Positions 38,248 to 51,362 of a DNA stretch of 64,000 nucleotides are shown here, piece after piece. This DNA is from Enoplosus armatus. Lineage: Eukaryota > Chordata > Actinopteri > Centrarchiformes > Enoplosidae. The stretch's first letter is position 1; each line of letters opens with the position of its first letter. A program made the position numbers and the translations under genes. A model generated the notes under the pieces. It did not search any database. It saw nothing but the letters and a program-made list of their open reading frames with translations, and was not told where the DNA came from. The stretch spans positions 1,557,501 to 1,621,500 of the forward strand of contig NC_092187.1 of NCBI RefSeq assembly GCF_043641665.1, in the 5' to 3' direction.

Positions 38248-38472
38248 ACACTGCAAAAAATGACACGGCGGACGGAAGATTTTCATTTCTCGAGGATCTG
38301 GCAACATCACGTGACGGCGTCCGCAGTCACTGTGGAATTGAAAATTGTGTTATAAAGGAATAAAAAAAAAAAGTATTCATGAATTATATCTATGATGCGA
38401 ATGTGTCCAGAATCGCTGCCTTGTTGTTGCAAGTCTAAACACTCGCCATGGGAATTTTTTTTTTTGCAGTGT
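38248..38472. mobile_element. MITE-like element with ACACTGCAAAAAA inverted ends
   Basis: ACACTGCAAAAAA at 38248-38260 is mirrored by TTTTTTGCAGTGT at 38460-38472, giving 13-bp terminal inverted repeats around 225 bp of AT-rich sequence without coding capacity. I remember fish non-autonomous DNA transposons beginning CACTGCAAAAA. No clear target duplication was seen, so the superfamily is left open. Confidence 0.55.
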
Positions 38473-40314
38473 AGGAGAACACAGATCAACCAACGCCAAC
38501 AAGAGCCACAATAAACCGCGGGAGGGAGACTTGTGCGCCCGTGGAATCCCAATTTGCCCCCCCCCCCCCCCCCCCTGTTGTCGCACTAGCCAGAGCGTCA
38601 TTGCCGGAGACTACCTTTGCTATTATTGTTTGGGTTTTTTTTTTTCTTCTTTCTTTTATACAACAGCAACGGTCCTTTCTGTCCTTTATACATCTGTGAA
38701 TTCAAACCAAATCTGTATTCCTCTAGGATCCGGCATCACTCGCAGCCAAATCCTTCTCCTATGGAATTCCTCTCAACGCCCTCCAGCTCTTTTCCCCCCC
38801 CACAAAAAAATAAATGTAAAAAAAAAAAAACAAACAAAAACACCTCCCTTCCTTTTTTTTTTTTTTTTAACTCCTTTTCTAAAAGGCTCGCTTCGTTCCT
38901 TTTTTTCCTGCCAGTTTTATTTCAAGGCCTGCTATCCCTTTCTCCATGCCTCCTCGTCTTTCTTTTCATAAACTCCTCCTTCCTTGCTTCTTCCCCTCTC
39001 CACTCTCAAAGACATCTCTCCATTTCTTTTTTTAATTTTGAAGCGACGCCTTTTTCCTTATGGCAATCTATTGATTCTCGTGACTGCACTTCAGCCCGTT
39101 TGATGCCTAAACGTAATAGAGCGTATACGCTGGCGTGTGTCAGCTTGTGTGTGCGCGGAAGAGAAGGGAGAAAGTGTGTTTTTCACTGCACGCGTGTGGG
39201 AGAATATAATGTGTGTTTACTGCTTTATGAGCCTGCGCAACCAGAAGTGTGTGACCGAATGCATGCAGGTGTGGGAGACTGTGTGTGTGTGTGTGTCTGT
39301 TACCATCCCCACGCATGTTTACGCACTTCCTTGTATGCATGTGCAACATGTGCATCCTTACAAGAGCATGTGTCGGGGTCTGTATCCGCGCGCACACGTG
39401 TGCGTTTGATAAGGTGGGAGGCTGGCAGATATGACACACCTCATCTTCTCTTCCTTAGGCCTCTATTTTAATCTGGCAAAACAGGCTGTGAATGTAATGA
39501 CCTTTAGAAAGGGTGAAGATAAGTAGATGAGGCTGGCTGCGAGGAGTGTTGAGTTACTGTATAGAGGAGCCAGTGCTGGAATAAGGGGGTGGGATGACGG
39601 AGGGAGGAAGATAAATGGATGGGATAAAGTGGAGCATTTAATGAGATATATGCAGATAGAGGGCTTGAGAACATGGAGGATGATGCTGAATCTCAAACCA
39701 GAGAGATCCAAACCTTCAGTCCGAGACTCCACTCCACTCGAGTATGTTTAAATCTCCGCGTGGGCATCTCATGGTTTTACACCTCCGAGCGTCTGACTGA
39801 CGCGTATGCCGTATGTCGTTCGCATACTGCTGGAATCAGCAAAAAAAAAACGTTTTTTTTTCACATGTAAGCAGTTGCTATGATAAATGTCCGCCAATAC
39901 ATTTAAAAATGTATGTAAAAAGACTCCGCAGAGCTTCAGATGTTCCTCGTGTTAAGAGAGTCAGCAAAAAGCTATGCCAGTTGATCACTTGATGTATATT
40001 CATGGCACGGCACAAACATGAAACTGCCAGTGGCTAATGATGCAGCATGCCTCACCATAATCCAGATTAAAAAAAAAAAAAGAAATTGCATACAGTATAT
40101 ATATAAATATACAAATGTATTTTATCAATCTACACCATCAGGACATTTCCTGCGCGGTTCTTCTTATATCCCTGGAACACTACATATATTCTTCCGCATT
40201 CATTCATATGTAGGTGGCAGTGTGTTAAAAAAACAAAACAAGACGTACAGTAACAAGACTAAGAATCTAGTAATGCTAGCAGTGCTAGTGAGGCTGCTAG
40301 TTATGGAAAAGTGG
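38473..40314. other. Presumed intron, poly-T/poly-C rich
   Basis: C19 at 38557-38575, several T and A runs at 38633-38880, and short TG runs near 39280-39296. A long plus-strand open frame over 38617-39471 is driven by poly-T and pyrimidine-rich composition (phenylalanine and serine runs) and is not a credible gene. Confidence 0.5.
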
Positions 40315-40400
40315 CGCTTCCATCCGGTGGTTGTTGAGATATTTCAGTCTGGACCTGGTGGCCCCCCAACAGGCCGACGACACTGCCACCCTTTACAGCT
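40315..40400 (-). repeat. Small fragment of the 722-1570 repeat family
   Basis: Reads 'ggttgttgagatatttcagt', then 'ctggacctggtggcc' and 'gacgacactgccacc', which are the terminal phrases of the family on the minus strand. Confidence 0.5.
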
Positions 40401-42630
40401 ATGCCTCTATGCCTCTTTAAGTGCCGTAGGACATGTGAAGTGCCACTGTCCTGTCAATACGCGTCATGCGGCAGTGGTGACTATGACATAAGTATGTAAA
40501 TAAAGGAAGTGAGCCAGGGTTCAAAGGGTTAATCGCCCCCCGGTGTCAATTAATAACATGAAGCCTCAGCGAGCAGAAATTTGCATGCACATGTTTGTCT
40601 GTGTTTCTATTTTGGTTGGAGCTGCTGTAAGGATATCAGCGCTTTTAACCCCCCCCCCCCCCCCCCCCCACCACCACCACACACACACACACACATACAC
40701 ACGCCTTGAACGCCTGACACCTTCCTCCCTCTAAATTGCTTTTCCAGGCACCGCTCTCATGTGGTTGGTCGGTGTTCGCAGATATCGCAGACGTTTTTTT
40801 TTTTTTTCCGACACAGCTGGGACGGCTAAACTTTGACGCTCGGTATCTCAGAGCTGCACTCCACTCGGGTGGGAACTTGTAATTCCAAGCCGCTGAGCTA
40901 AATGCCTACAATGTAGAAGGTAATGATAAGGAGGATGCGTAAGAGGATGAGGTCAAGGGGATGAATGGAAGCGCGGGGTGAGAATGAGGAACTGAGCGGC
41001 GGTAAAGAGACTGGAGGGAAGGATGGAGATGGAGCGATGAGGAGGTGACGGAGGCTGAGGGGAAGGAGGGATGAGGAGGCGGATGGAGGGCAGAGCAGCA
41101 GAGGGATGACGGGATAAGGAGGTGAAACACAGTGGGGGGGCTGGGAGGGGGTCCTCACAAGCCCCTGATTATACTAATCCTGGTGGACCCCCCTCATAGC
41201 AGCTTAGTGCCCGTACACACACACACACACACGCACACACACAGAAGACGCAGACACACCTTCTGTTAGCCTAGCGCATGTTGATTTGCCCCACTCTCTG
41301 GCACCCTGGGGCCACATCCATCCAAATCCCTCGCAGACCGGGAAAAAAAAAACCCCAGCCAGGACAGGGGGGGGGGGACGGCGGCGCCACCCGCTCCGGC
41401 TCATGCTGAACTCCCGACAAACATTCCGCTTTCCATAATAACCACATTTAAGACGTCACGTCGACTCATTTCGTCTTGCTCACGCGTTAGTGGACAAACT
41501 AATCTCCCTCCATCAGTACTTCTGGTCCAGAGCATTCAGTTGTTTGTCTGTAGCAGCAGAACAGACACATAAAACTCTCAAACAATCATTACCATGTGAC
41601 CGAGGATCCGTGGTCGCATCTCCATGACAACTGAGCAAACTCAATCTGCTGAAGAACGGGAGATGCAGTGGACCGGACAGTTAGTTTTTTTTTTTTGTTT
41701 TTTTTTTATCAATTTGTTACCATCCTCTTCCTACCCCCACCCCCTCGTGGGTGGCTTCACAGGTCTAACGGGGTGACCTGTGATGGGGGTTTCTGGCAGG
41801 TGAGGAGAGTAGGGGTGTTAGGGGGCATTCGGCCCTAAGAACCTCTTGCCTTTCAGGAAGCTGTCTCTTATTCCCCCCATTTTATTTGAAAATGAACGTA
41901 CAGGTTGATTCTCTCTCTCTCGTGCTTTTGAACCAACTAATCTAAAATTTTGAACTTTCGAGGCCGAGATACTCCAAAGGACGCGCTGTCAACGCGCGCA
42001 GGTGAAAACCAGTTCCGACAAAACGGTTCTTCTTGAACGCCTACCAAAGACAGGCCCTTTGACCACGCACTGAACTCTTAAGGTTCGAACGTGTAGCACT
42101 GCATGGAAGCACATCCGAATGATGTAGCAGAACGTGTGCGCTCAGTAAAAACATTTCCTCTTATGAATAGCTTTACAAAAAAAAAAAAAAAAAAAAGAAT
42201 GCAGGAGACAGATTGTGTCACAGTAAGCATAAGCTACTAGTCAAGGAGGTAAAGAAGAGGGCTGAATGGCAGGATGCGCTTAACGTCAGCCAGATTGCAC
42301 AGTGCAGCACTTCTCGCTGCAAATGACACCAAAAGGATGAAGAGGGATTAGGGAACACAGCGTGCTTGTATGCTCGAGAAGAGTTACAGGCTAACCGCAA
42401 AGCTGCCTTCTGAAAGTCGCACGTTTTACCGCGCTGCGCCGTCCTTTAAACACATCCGCAAATCACGCTCTCGTCATGTCAGCCGCGTTTTCCCCTGGAA
42501 ATGTCACAGAGGGTCAACGACGGGTTCTTTTGGCTTATCCTTTCTTTACGGGGGGGGGTGTGTGACACAAATGTCACCGTGCGCTGTGTTTCGTCTGCTT
42601 CTGTGTCTGTCTCAGTTTCACAGATTAGTT

Positions 42631-42665
<35 letters not shown>

Positions 42666-45600
42666 GACCCACCTGTGTTTCTCTTTCACAGGACATTCAA
42701 TACTCCCTCTGCAAATATTAAATCAGTTTTAGATTCCACTGAGACAGGCGGCGGCGGCGGGGGGGTGGCAAAGACAGAGAGAAAGGTAGGGAGAAAAGCT
42801 GGAGGAGATAAAGAGGTGACAACAGAAAAGAGGAGAGAGCTGATGTATTTCGGTGTTTCGGAGATAAGCATTCATTGCCGCGGATTTTCTTTGCACTTCA
42901 CACCTCAAGGAGACAAACAGTGACTCCAGCACTGTGACATTTTTTTTTTTCTTCGCATTTTTAGGCTCAGGAGGAAGCAGGAACAGCTCAATCGCCGCTC
43001 TCACTTAGCTACTCTGTTCACACAACACAAGGTTCTGTTGGACAATGTTAGATTCTTTCAAATATATGCGTTAATAGTTGAATGTATCACGTTATGTATG
43101 ACTGTGCTGTCAGGACTTTGTTACTTTTGGCTTATATATTAGTTGTAATCCTGTCATGTCTGGTAATCCAATTTGCGCTCTATACGTGTGTGTGTGTGTA
43201 TATATATATGTATATCAATCTCCACTCATCTACTGTACGAAGCGCTGCCAATTGACAAATCCGGCAGGAAGGTTTGGTTAAAGCAAAATATTAAAAATGC
43301 CACGTTTTGCTAATGAAGTCTGAGACAGAGGTGAACATGTTATGCCGGCTCATGTGAGATATGGCTTGGGTAAAGGCTGAGTGGCTCATTTCAGCCCAGA
43401 CGCCACGCTCATGTTTTCAGTCAACGTGGCAGCTGCTGTCATAGGAGGAGGAGGAGGAGGAGGAGGAGCATGCGTTTCCATGATGAAATGTGCCGATTTA
43501 AGATCGGTAGCTGGTAGCTCACCAGCCAGTCGGAAATGATCGACCCCCGTCCCCCCCGCCCCGTTATTAATCCCACCTACAAAGCTCTGACCTGGTCAAT
43601 TGTGTCTCCAACTGGCAGAAACAGCTGTTGACGGGCACAACGGCCAACCTGTTTGAATCACTTAACAAATCAGAGATGCGGGTGGGGATTCGTTGGTCTG
43701 GAACCAGATTAGCCAAGACGGACTTAATCATGGAATTCATCGCAGTCAGACATGGAGCAGTGGTTCCCAATGCTCGGGCTGCAGACCAGCACTGGGTGCG
43801 CAGAGCATTTGCTCACTATGATTCAGCGGATGCACATCTCTCCTCCACATTCCCTGACACATCCACAATGATGGGACTGATGATTTTTGAGCGTAAGTAG
43901 GTCATTCGTCCGTCATCACCAAACCGCAAGGTACTGCATCTGCCTAAAATAAAATAAAAAACTGTCAAGGTAGGAAAGCCTCGGCCAGTCACAACCGAGG
44001 CTAACATTTATTACAACAACTGCTTGTAGACATTTTGGGGGGTTTCTTCGTCTGACGCTGCTGTACGTAAACATTCGGTGACAATCCAAGGCAGGTGCTG
44101 CCAAGGCCTGAGCGGAGAGGTGAACCTTACAAAAAAATGGATTCACAGGGGGGGGGGGCAGGCCTCAAGCACACAGTGAGAATGAAACAAAGAAAGCAAA
44201 GTGAGTGGAAATGAGAACGAGGTGTGAGAAGGAATTAATTATCAGTGCACGCAAACTGCTACCAATGTCCGGTAGCAAGACACATGCGGATTAAAAACAC
44301 CTAACTGCAAAGATTAAAATGACACAAAATTTAAAAAAAAAAAAAAAAAAAACAAAACAAACAGAAAATGGTCTGTAGACCCTCCCGCCCCCCCCCCCCC
44401 CGCCCCCCCCCCCCGCACACTGCCACTGCAGCTCTCGGGTGCTGGCCCTCTCGCAGCCATTCCGCTCGGTGACTTTCCACGGCTGATTGAATTAATGTTG
44501 CATCTGCTAGTGTTGACATGGGAACCCTGCAGTGATATTTTGGTGCTGTCTGATTCTGTTGGGTCTCCCAGCCAGGACACTCGGAGTAACAGGCAGCGTG
44601 GCCTGGCCTTGTGTGTGTGTGTGTGTGTGTGTGTGTTTGTATTAACTACTAGGCCACATGGCTAGAAGGTAATCACGTTAGCGACAGGGTTGATAAGTTC
44701 ACGTCCGCCAAAAAAACAAACGCGCATAAACAACGCTGAGGCCAAACAGCCTTCTCTCCCTGACTGTTCACTCGTCTGAACTTCCCCGGATTGATTTAAT
44801 AGGAAATGTTCTGAGGAAGGATTTATGCATCGCCTCCAAGTAAAGGCTCAATCAAATGAGATCGCAGTGGAGGAAGACACAAGCTTTGCATACGAGATGA
44901 CGAAAAACAGTACAGTCTATTTCCCTAAATTGTGTTTTTTTTGTGTGTGTGTGTGTGTGTGTGTGCTAAACTGGTGTTGTTTTGATGATATCTCGAAATG
45001 TTTTAATTTTCATAAATCATCAATTTCTTTTTTTTTTTATTGTGCACTCGAGGGAAAATCAATCAAACTGGCGTTGGTTTATTCATTTTAAGAATGGCGT
45101 TTAAATGTTTTCGCAAATGACGTCTTCATAGCTGCCCTTTGTGTTTTTTTTTCCCGGAAATACTCAGGGTATGTGTTCGCATTTGTTGGTGCTGCCGACT
45201 TACATTTGAATACTTATGATACTTACAATGCTGTCAGCGTGCATCCAGCATATCAAATTGGAATTCATCCAGCAAACTCCAAGTCAACCAATGCAAAGAC
45301 GTCAGTGCAGATACTTCAGGAGGTGGGTAAGCAAGGGGGGGGGGGGGGGGCGGTCAATGAGTCGACAGCATGTTTCACCAGGGAGATATCCGTCACGTGT
45401 GGAGCTATGTTGTGCTGTCAAATCCATTGGAAATTGCATTTCTCATATTTGCTAGCAGTGAAATTGCTGGTTCCTTTTGTTGGGAACATATTTTTCCCCC
45501 ACCCAGAGGCGGTGAAACGACTCGTCCAGGCCGGGGGGGGGGGGGGGGGGGGCGTCTCCGGCTGTGACGGCTTAGACTCCCTGACACACCGAGCCGGGCC

Positions 45601-45794
45601 TCGAAAGAACTAGCGCTGACAAAGGCTGACTGATCATTGCACCGCCTCGCGTCTTCTGGTTTAAAAGCTGCACGTGAACACAACGCAGCGCCTGCAAACA
45701 TACGGACAGGAACTGCACCTCACGGCCAAAAGTACGTTTTTTTTTGTTTTTATACTTTTGCTTTGGGGCTGTTCTTCACGGCTTGGCCTAGACT
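40401..45794. other. Presumed intron, microsatellites and poly-G/C
   Basis: Contains C21 at 40649-40669 with CA to about 40702, CA near 41216-41242, A run near 42176-42196, CA at 42632-42661, GT/AT near 43187-43210, GGA triplets at 43446-43469, C12 + C12 near 44389-44413, TG at 44611-44636, TG near 44942-44965, G16 at 45335-45350 and G20 at 45533-45552. 43758-43805 starts with CAGTGGTTCCCAA, typical of a hAT-type terminus. 41740-41830 has acceptor- and donor-like signals around a tiny open stretch, not convincing. No gene recognised. Confidence 0.5.
43758..43805 (+). mobile_element. Possible hAT-type element terminus
   Basis: CAGTGGTTCCCAA followed by a GC-rich stretch matches the end I remember for teleost hAT/Charlie-like non-autonomous elements. 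A similar terminus lies at 62098. The other end was not found. Confidence 0.4.
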
Positions 45795-45870
45795 CCTTAG
45801 GGTTCTTTCACACCTGCAGTTCAGTTAATTTGGTCTGGACCGTTTTGCGTTCACACTGATTTTGCATCAA
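45795..45870 (+). repeat. Fragment of a teleost 'ttcacacctg' repeat
   Basis: Reads 'gggttctttcacacctgcag', then 'ttaatttggtctggaccg' and 'tttgcgttcacactgatt'. This resembles a common teleost MITE whose consensus includes 'ttcacacctg' and 'gcggaccaaa'. Confidence 0.45.
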
Positions 45871-46428
45871 TATATATATGTATTGCTTCTGCAGATCTCT
45901 CAGAGAGAACGTTTTATTTGACAGTTCACGATGAGCAGATTCATGTGATAGTAGTTAGGCTTTGGAATTCACGCTAATATCTCATATCAACAATCACAAA
46001 GTCCTGTGGAGGGTCTGCTTGGCTAAAAATGGAATTTTCTACAGCAATGCATTATATTTTAGACACAGCGTTCTTTCAACAGTTGAGGAAAGGCTCTCTC
46101 CTGTTACATGGCCGCGCCCCCCCCCCCCCCCCCCCCCCATCCACTAAACAAGTTAATAAAGACATTATGATGCACTTGTGGCTGAATAGGAGCATTGGTG
46201 AGGTTCAGTCCAGCCAGGCTCTGGTGGAAAGCCTGTTAGATGTACATACTTTTGGCCATGTATCGAAAGTAGTCGGTCTGCAGTCTGTTTGTCTCGCATC
46301 CTACAACAAATTACTTTTCTAATATCTCATAAAAAAGTTTGTATTGTTGTTGTCAGCCCGTGGTGTTTAGCTTGTGGAAGGAAAAAAGGAGAAAAGGCAC
46401 AGGAGACGACTAAATGAGTGAAATCAAT

Positions 46429-46468
<40 letters not shown>

Positions 46469-47348
46469 ATTGCCTCCACCACCGATTCAATGTTTCTCAA
46501 TCAGCCAAACACAAAGCTCAAAAAGCGACTCAAAAAAACACGACAGTCGCGGGCCGACAGCAGAGTGCCGACACGCACGTTCACAGAGACATTTAACACC
46601 GGACATCGAAACAAAACACAGCGCAGCAACTGAATTACAATAGAGTCTCCCTGGAGAGGACGTTTGACAGCAGCTCTCTCTCTCTCTCTCTCTCTTGGAC
46701 TTTTTCCTCTGTGCGCCTGCATCTGTATCCTCCATCCCTCTTTAACTGGAGCATCACGGCGCTGCTCTCTCCCTTCATCCAGCTCTCTTCCGTTGAAATC
46801 AAAACTGTCTCACCGGCGTGACAGGAGAGACGCCTACACTGGCGAAGCAATACAGCGTTAAGGGGAGGTAATACCGTCGACGTTTCTCTCTGCTCGTGTT
46901 CATCTGCATGGGGTCAACTTAAAAGTTTGGCGTGTTTTCTTTCTATCCAGTACGTTCTTCCCGTATGGGTTTTGAAATGGAATCAAAACCAACCCGAAAT
47001 TAACTTTCAATTACGTTAAATTTGTCTTTTAACAAACTGCAGTCAGCTTCATTTTTGTAACGACAGTGCTGCCAAGTGAGTCGACACGACGACGACGACG
47101 ACGGCGAGGACAGATGCGTTTTCTGTTTCTCCATGTCTGTCTAGACGGTGTTGCCTTAGAGTCGTGCTGGGGGCACCACGGACATGCACCCATGCATGCG
47201 CGCAAGAGCTGTGGGGAGAGAAAGCCAAGAAGAAGCATCCCAGCTCTAATTAGCTAACGCTGCTAGCAGGCTCACTGTGCCGCTCTCGGAATGAGAATGG
47301 AGTGGAGTTCACCGCAAGGTCACAAGTTCGGAGAGTGGCAGCAACAAC

Positions 47349-47381
<33 letters not shown>

Positions 47382-47508
47382 AGTATACAGAGGTATACAT
47401 TCACAGTGTCACTGTGGTTGAGCAGGAACACTGATAGCTCTGTTAGCTCCACAAGCTGGCCGGCCTCACACTGGCCTGGTGGAGAGCAAAAACCGGCCCA
47501 GTTCCCGT

Positions 47509-47551
<43 letters not shown>

Positions 47552-48320
47552 AACATACATTACAGACAGGGATCAAACCCAAACCTGAATCATGTATCCG
47601 CTTATTCAATTCAAATCCTTCTCAAGCCTTATCAAATCTAAGACCCCATTCACACTTCATCGCATCTTTGGAGGATCAGATAATAATAAAGAACCAAGCT
47701 AAATGCAATCTAGAGGCATTCAAGACAGATTTCATTGGCCCGAAAAGCAGCTTCAACATGTACGATCACACAGGAAGGCGGTGCGGCGTTGAGTCAACGC
47801 GCTACAACGGCACATTGTAGCGTTTCTCCGATCCCTGATCGGTTCGATCCGATGGCCGATCTGTGTGAGTGAGAGCCTGCAAACTTTTGTCTGGCTCATA
47901 GTCCATAAGTGTTAGTTTAGGGATAGTTGTTAGCTAACTAGATAATATTGCTGACTGCTTACTGTTGAATTTCAGATGCTGTTCTTCTTCTGGCAATTGA
48001 TGTTACGGTTACCAAACACCTTCAGCGCATTACCACCACCCTCTGGACTGGCGTCGCGCCGCCCCCGATTTGCATGCCGCCGCGTGGCTAAGCGTAGACG
48101 ATCCAGATGGGAAGACACTTGAAATGACAAGTGTAAATGTTATAAAAACTAAAACTCAACTGGCCCGTAGATGTAATCTGAGAATGGGATGAAATGCATA
48201 AGATGTGATTGACGATATAAAATATGTACATTAACTTCTGCACATCTTACTTTTCATGAGCCACTTTATCCAAATACTGGACGTGCTGGATGGAAGTGGA
48301 TAAGCTTAAACTATCAATAT
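45871..48320. other. Presumed intron, simple repeats and an unclear repeat
   Basis: C22 at 46117-46138, CT at 46430-46463 and 46676-46695, GAC triplets at 47087-47103, CA at 47351-47380 and 47510-47547. 46215-46265 ('gtacatacttttggccatgt') is a small fragment of the repeat better seen at 51090-51362. 47990-48110, with 'cattaccaccaccctctgga', may be another dispersed repeat. No gene recognised. Confidence 0.45.
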
Positions 48321-48534
48321 CCTCCTAAGACCTGGCATCCACATGCGTGGACGTCACATTTTGGGGTGTCTATGCCATAAAACTTAATTCTGCTTATATG
48401 GACACCATTTTTCTCAAAAACTACATCATGTCAAAAGATGATGCTTAGTTTTTATACTTATCAGGTCCCAATAAGCCCAAACAGCAAAGAGAAATTATAA
48501 ATGCACACCAAACAAGAGCTTGGGACTTAGGAGG
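48321..48534. mobile_element. MITE with CCTCCTAAG terminal inverted repeats, next to TTAA
   Basis: CCTCCTAAG at 48321-48329 is mirrored by CTTAGGAGG at 48526-48534. The 214-bp interior ('atgccataaaacttaattct', 'gcttatatggacaccatttt', 'tacttatcaggtcccaataa') matches a repeat I remember well from percomorph genomes and looks little degraded. TTAA follows the right end (48535-48538); the left flank is ATAT. Ends starting with CC beside TTAA suggest a PiggyBac-type non-autonomous element, but with only one TTAA this is inference. It has no coding capacity. Confidence 0.65.
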
Positions 48535-49352
48535 TTAAGACATGACCGAAAGTTTCACTGGGATGAGTTGACACAATCAGCTTTCTAGTTTCATTAGGCC
48601 TAAAAGAAGAATCGCCACACTGTTAAATTTGAGGATACATATGCATACATGTACTATATTCATTACAGGTGTCGTTAGTAAACGATCTTGGAGGTGGGAG
48701 TCCACATGCACAAGCAGCGCAGCCGGCATGCACTACAAACCCTTTTTTTCGCAGAGGCAGCAGCTCCATGTGTTTTCATAGAGAGTGGTAACAAGGTCAA
48801 ACGAGAACGGCAACAAAAATGATAAAGGGAAAGGAAGATGGAGGGGGAGTGACGGCTCAATGCATTCCTCAGCATCCTTCCCCTCTGCAGCCATCGCTTC
48901 TTTCCATCTCTGTAAAGATTATGCAAATGCGGGCGCCGCGCTGTGCAGCGCGCTATAATGTGATGTTGGCGGTAACAGTGAGCAGTAATCATGTTTAAGG
49001 AGTATGGGTGGAGAAATCAAACAAGAGTATTTATTATCCGGTGATCCCTAATCCGATAAGCTGTCATCACTTCACTCTGCAGCAATGCCTTCAAAAAAAA
49101 AAAAAAAAAACACTCTGCGGCAAAGGAATGAGGGAGAGGAGAGAGAGAGAGAGAGCAAGAGAGAGAGCGAGCCTCAGTCTGACTGAATTCTCCTGCTCTC
49201 GCTCTCTTTCGAGCGCAGACAAATCTGGATTTAACACTGTTATTGTGTCTGTCTAGTTGTGGGTAATTAAATGTAGCTGATAATTTGATCTTTTTGTCTT
49301 GTGTCTTTTTGTTCCTTTCTCACAGCCGCTGTGGGAGACCATGCTGTGTGTG

Positions 49353-49396
<44 letters not shown>

Positions 49397-49540
49397 ATCA
49401 GACTTGTGATACCATAAAAGACTGCGCGCCCATTCTAGACGCCTTCCAATTAGAAGGTTAAACAAAGGAATGTGTTGAATAGCAGCTTTACCCTGGAGGA
49501 GACAGACAGAGAAAAGTCTCCCTCAGACATAGGTTGACCC

Positions 49541-49579
<39 letters not shown>

Positions 49580-51089
49580 ACTACAGATCATAGTAACTAA
49601 TGCCCTTTCTTTTGGATGATTTTATTGCTACGTGTTGTGGATTTTACACCTCTTTCTGGTTATTAAAGATGTTGGTGATTATATACTGCCGTGTAGTAAA
49701 TGTTTTATAGCGGCTCAGCACAACTGTTGTCTGCCGAATCTTTCTCTGTGTTTTATACACTGCCATGGCAACTCATTCTCTACTAAACAACCACTGAAGA
49801 CACTGGAGTGGACAGAGTAGAGCCATGCACTAGAAAGGGATGAGAGAATGGAGGGAGCAGACTGGTGCGCAGACAGGAAACAATCAATCAAACCCCCCCC
49901 CCCTTTACCCCATCTCGCCCTCCTTTTCCTTCTTTATTAAACTTCCTCTCTGTTGACCTTTGACCCGGCTGTTCCCAGCTCCCCACAAGCTCCAAAAGTG
50001 AAGCTTTTTGCCTTTCTGAACCCAGTCTGGAGGCTTTCGCCCTGAGGCTGACAGACGATTTAAAAATGTTTCACACTGCCTCTCTTTTTTCTTTTTTTCT
50101 TTTTCCTGCAGAAATAAACAACGCAGGAGGCGTCACAATGGCCGACCTGGGAGCAACACCAGAGATTGCCGGTTCAATCCGGATAAACAATAAAGGGCAG
50201 AAAAACACAACAGACACATAAACACACTGCTGTGCCCCGTGGGCTCCGATCCCGCTGGTTCAATATAGAATGTGTTATCCTTAAGCAATTTGGAATCATA
50301 ATGACACTGCAGTGTATCACACAGACAGTATATGCAAACCCAAGCACATACTGACAAACTCCTGCCCGGCTCTCTTCCGGTTGCCTGGCGTCGCTGAGCC
50401 CAACACGGGCGATCTTGGATGTCCGGTATAATGAAGCTGGCTATCAACCGGCTCAGTTCTCCAGCCCTGGTTTTCCCTCTCTGGATTGTCCAGTGCAGCT
50501 ATGATGAATGCGAAAGAGGCGGAGCTCCTTACTGGGAGCCAGTCACATGAGTTAAGTGCTTGATATGACACATAGAAAGTAATCGCACAACTCTAAAATG
50601 AACAAGAAGCTGCGGAAACATGACGATTAATATCCAAATAGTCAGTGTGGTGATCACTATATAGGCCTTTATAAATACAACCTGCATTCTCAGTATGTTC
50701 AGGGGTCTAGAGTGATTGTGGGGGCTAAAAATGATTATCTATAAATGGATTATGTATTTATCTTATCTTATTATGGTGACATTTGTGCTTTTTTGTGGCT
50801 TTTTTGTCTCATTTTGTTTCATTTTTCATGGACAAGCGATACGAAAAGGCTGCAGATTAAAAGACCACAAATTGTCACAGTGATCTGATTGGTCAGTAGG
50901 CCGGCCGTTGACATGTTTTGACCTGACCCTCTGAAGTAAACATGCTCCGGAGCAGGTTAGTGAGCCACTTACCAGATACCAGAAGCCCAAAGATAGCTGG
51001 CTAACATACTAAACTTGCTTTGTGATGTGCGCCTTGCATGTACTGTATAAACAATTCTGCAAAGGCACAAGTGAACAGCAACACAAAAT
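48535..51089. other. Presumed intron, no gene recognised
   Basis: A run near 49093-49110, GA near 49139-49155, TG at 49345-49394, CA at 49542-49577, C run near 49892-49903. An ATGCAAAT octamer (48921-48928) sits next to a short GC hairpin, CGCGCTG-TG-CAGCGCG (48937-48952). 50310-50560 is open on the minus strand and GC-balanced but unrecognised. Confidence 0.45.
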
Positions 51090-51362
51090 AAAGACCCATA
51101 AAGACACGTTTTTTCTGCTTTTGGTATGGAAACGTCACCTTGGACATGAACTGGGACGCAGACCACGACCCAGACCTCATCGCCCGACATCAGCGCCTGA
51201 CCCCCACTCGTGCTCTTGTGGCTGCAGGGGAGCAAATCACTGCGGCCAGGCTCCAAAAATCCAGAGAAGCGGCGACTGCTATCGTGTCAGATTAATGCCC
51301 CGTGTTTTTTGGAATCACATATGGGTGCAATGCTTGGGTGTCCACGTATTTCTGGTATATAG
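51090..51362 (+). repeat. Percomorph dispersed repeat (right half)
   Basis: Reads 'tgggacgcagaccacgaccc', 'agacctcatcgcccgacatc', 'gctcttgtggctgcagggga', 'ccaggctccaaaaatccag' and ends 'gggtgtccacgtatttctgg' then 'tatatagtatg'. This matches a common teleost repeat whose end I remember as a Tc1-like inverted terminus ('gtccacatacttttggccat'). The left end was not identified. The open frame through it is not a gene. Confidence 0.6.

Noticed and set aside
38617..39471. 284-codon plus-strand open frame, the longest in the window
   Set aside because: Composition is poly-T/pyrimidine driven (runs of F, S, P), then Cys/Val from TG repeats; not a gene.
43628..43900. 90-codon plus-strand frame
   Set aside because: It runs through a hAT-like terminus (43758), lacks splice or codon-bias support, and matches no family I recognise.
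51140..51295. Open coding frame with NWDADHDPDL-like translation
   Set aside because: The nucleotide sequence matches a dispersed teleost repeat in memory, so the open frame is incidental.
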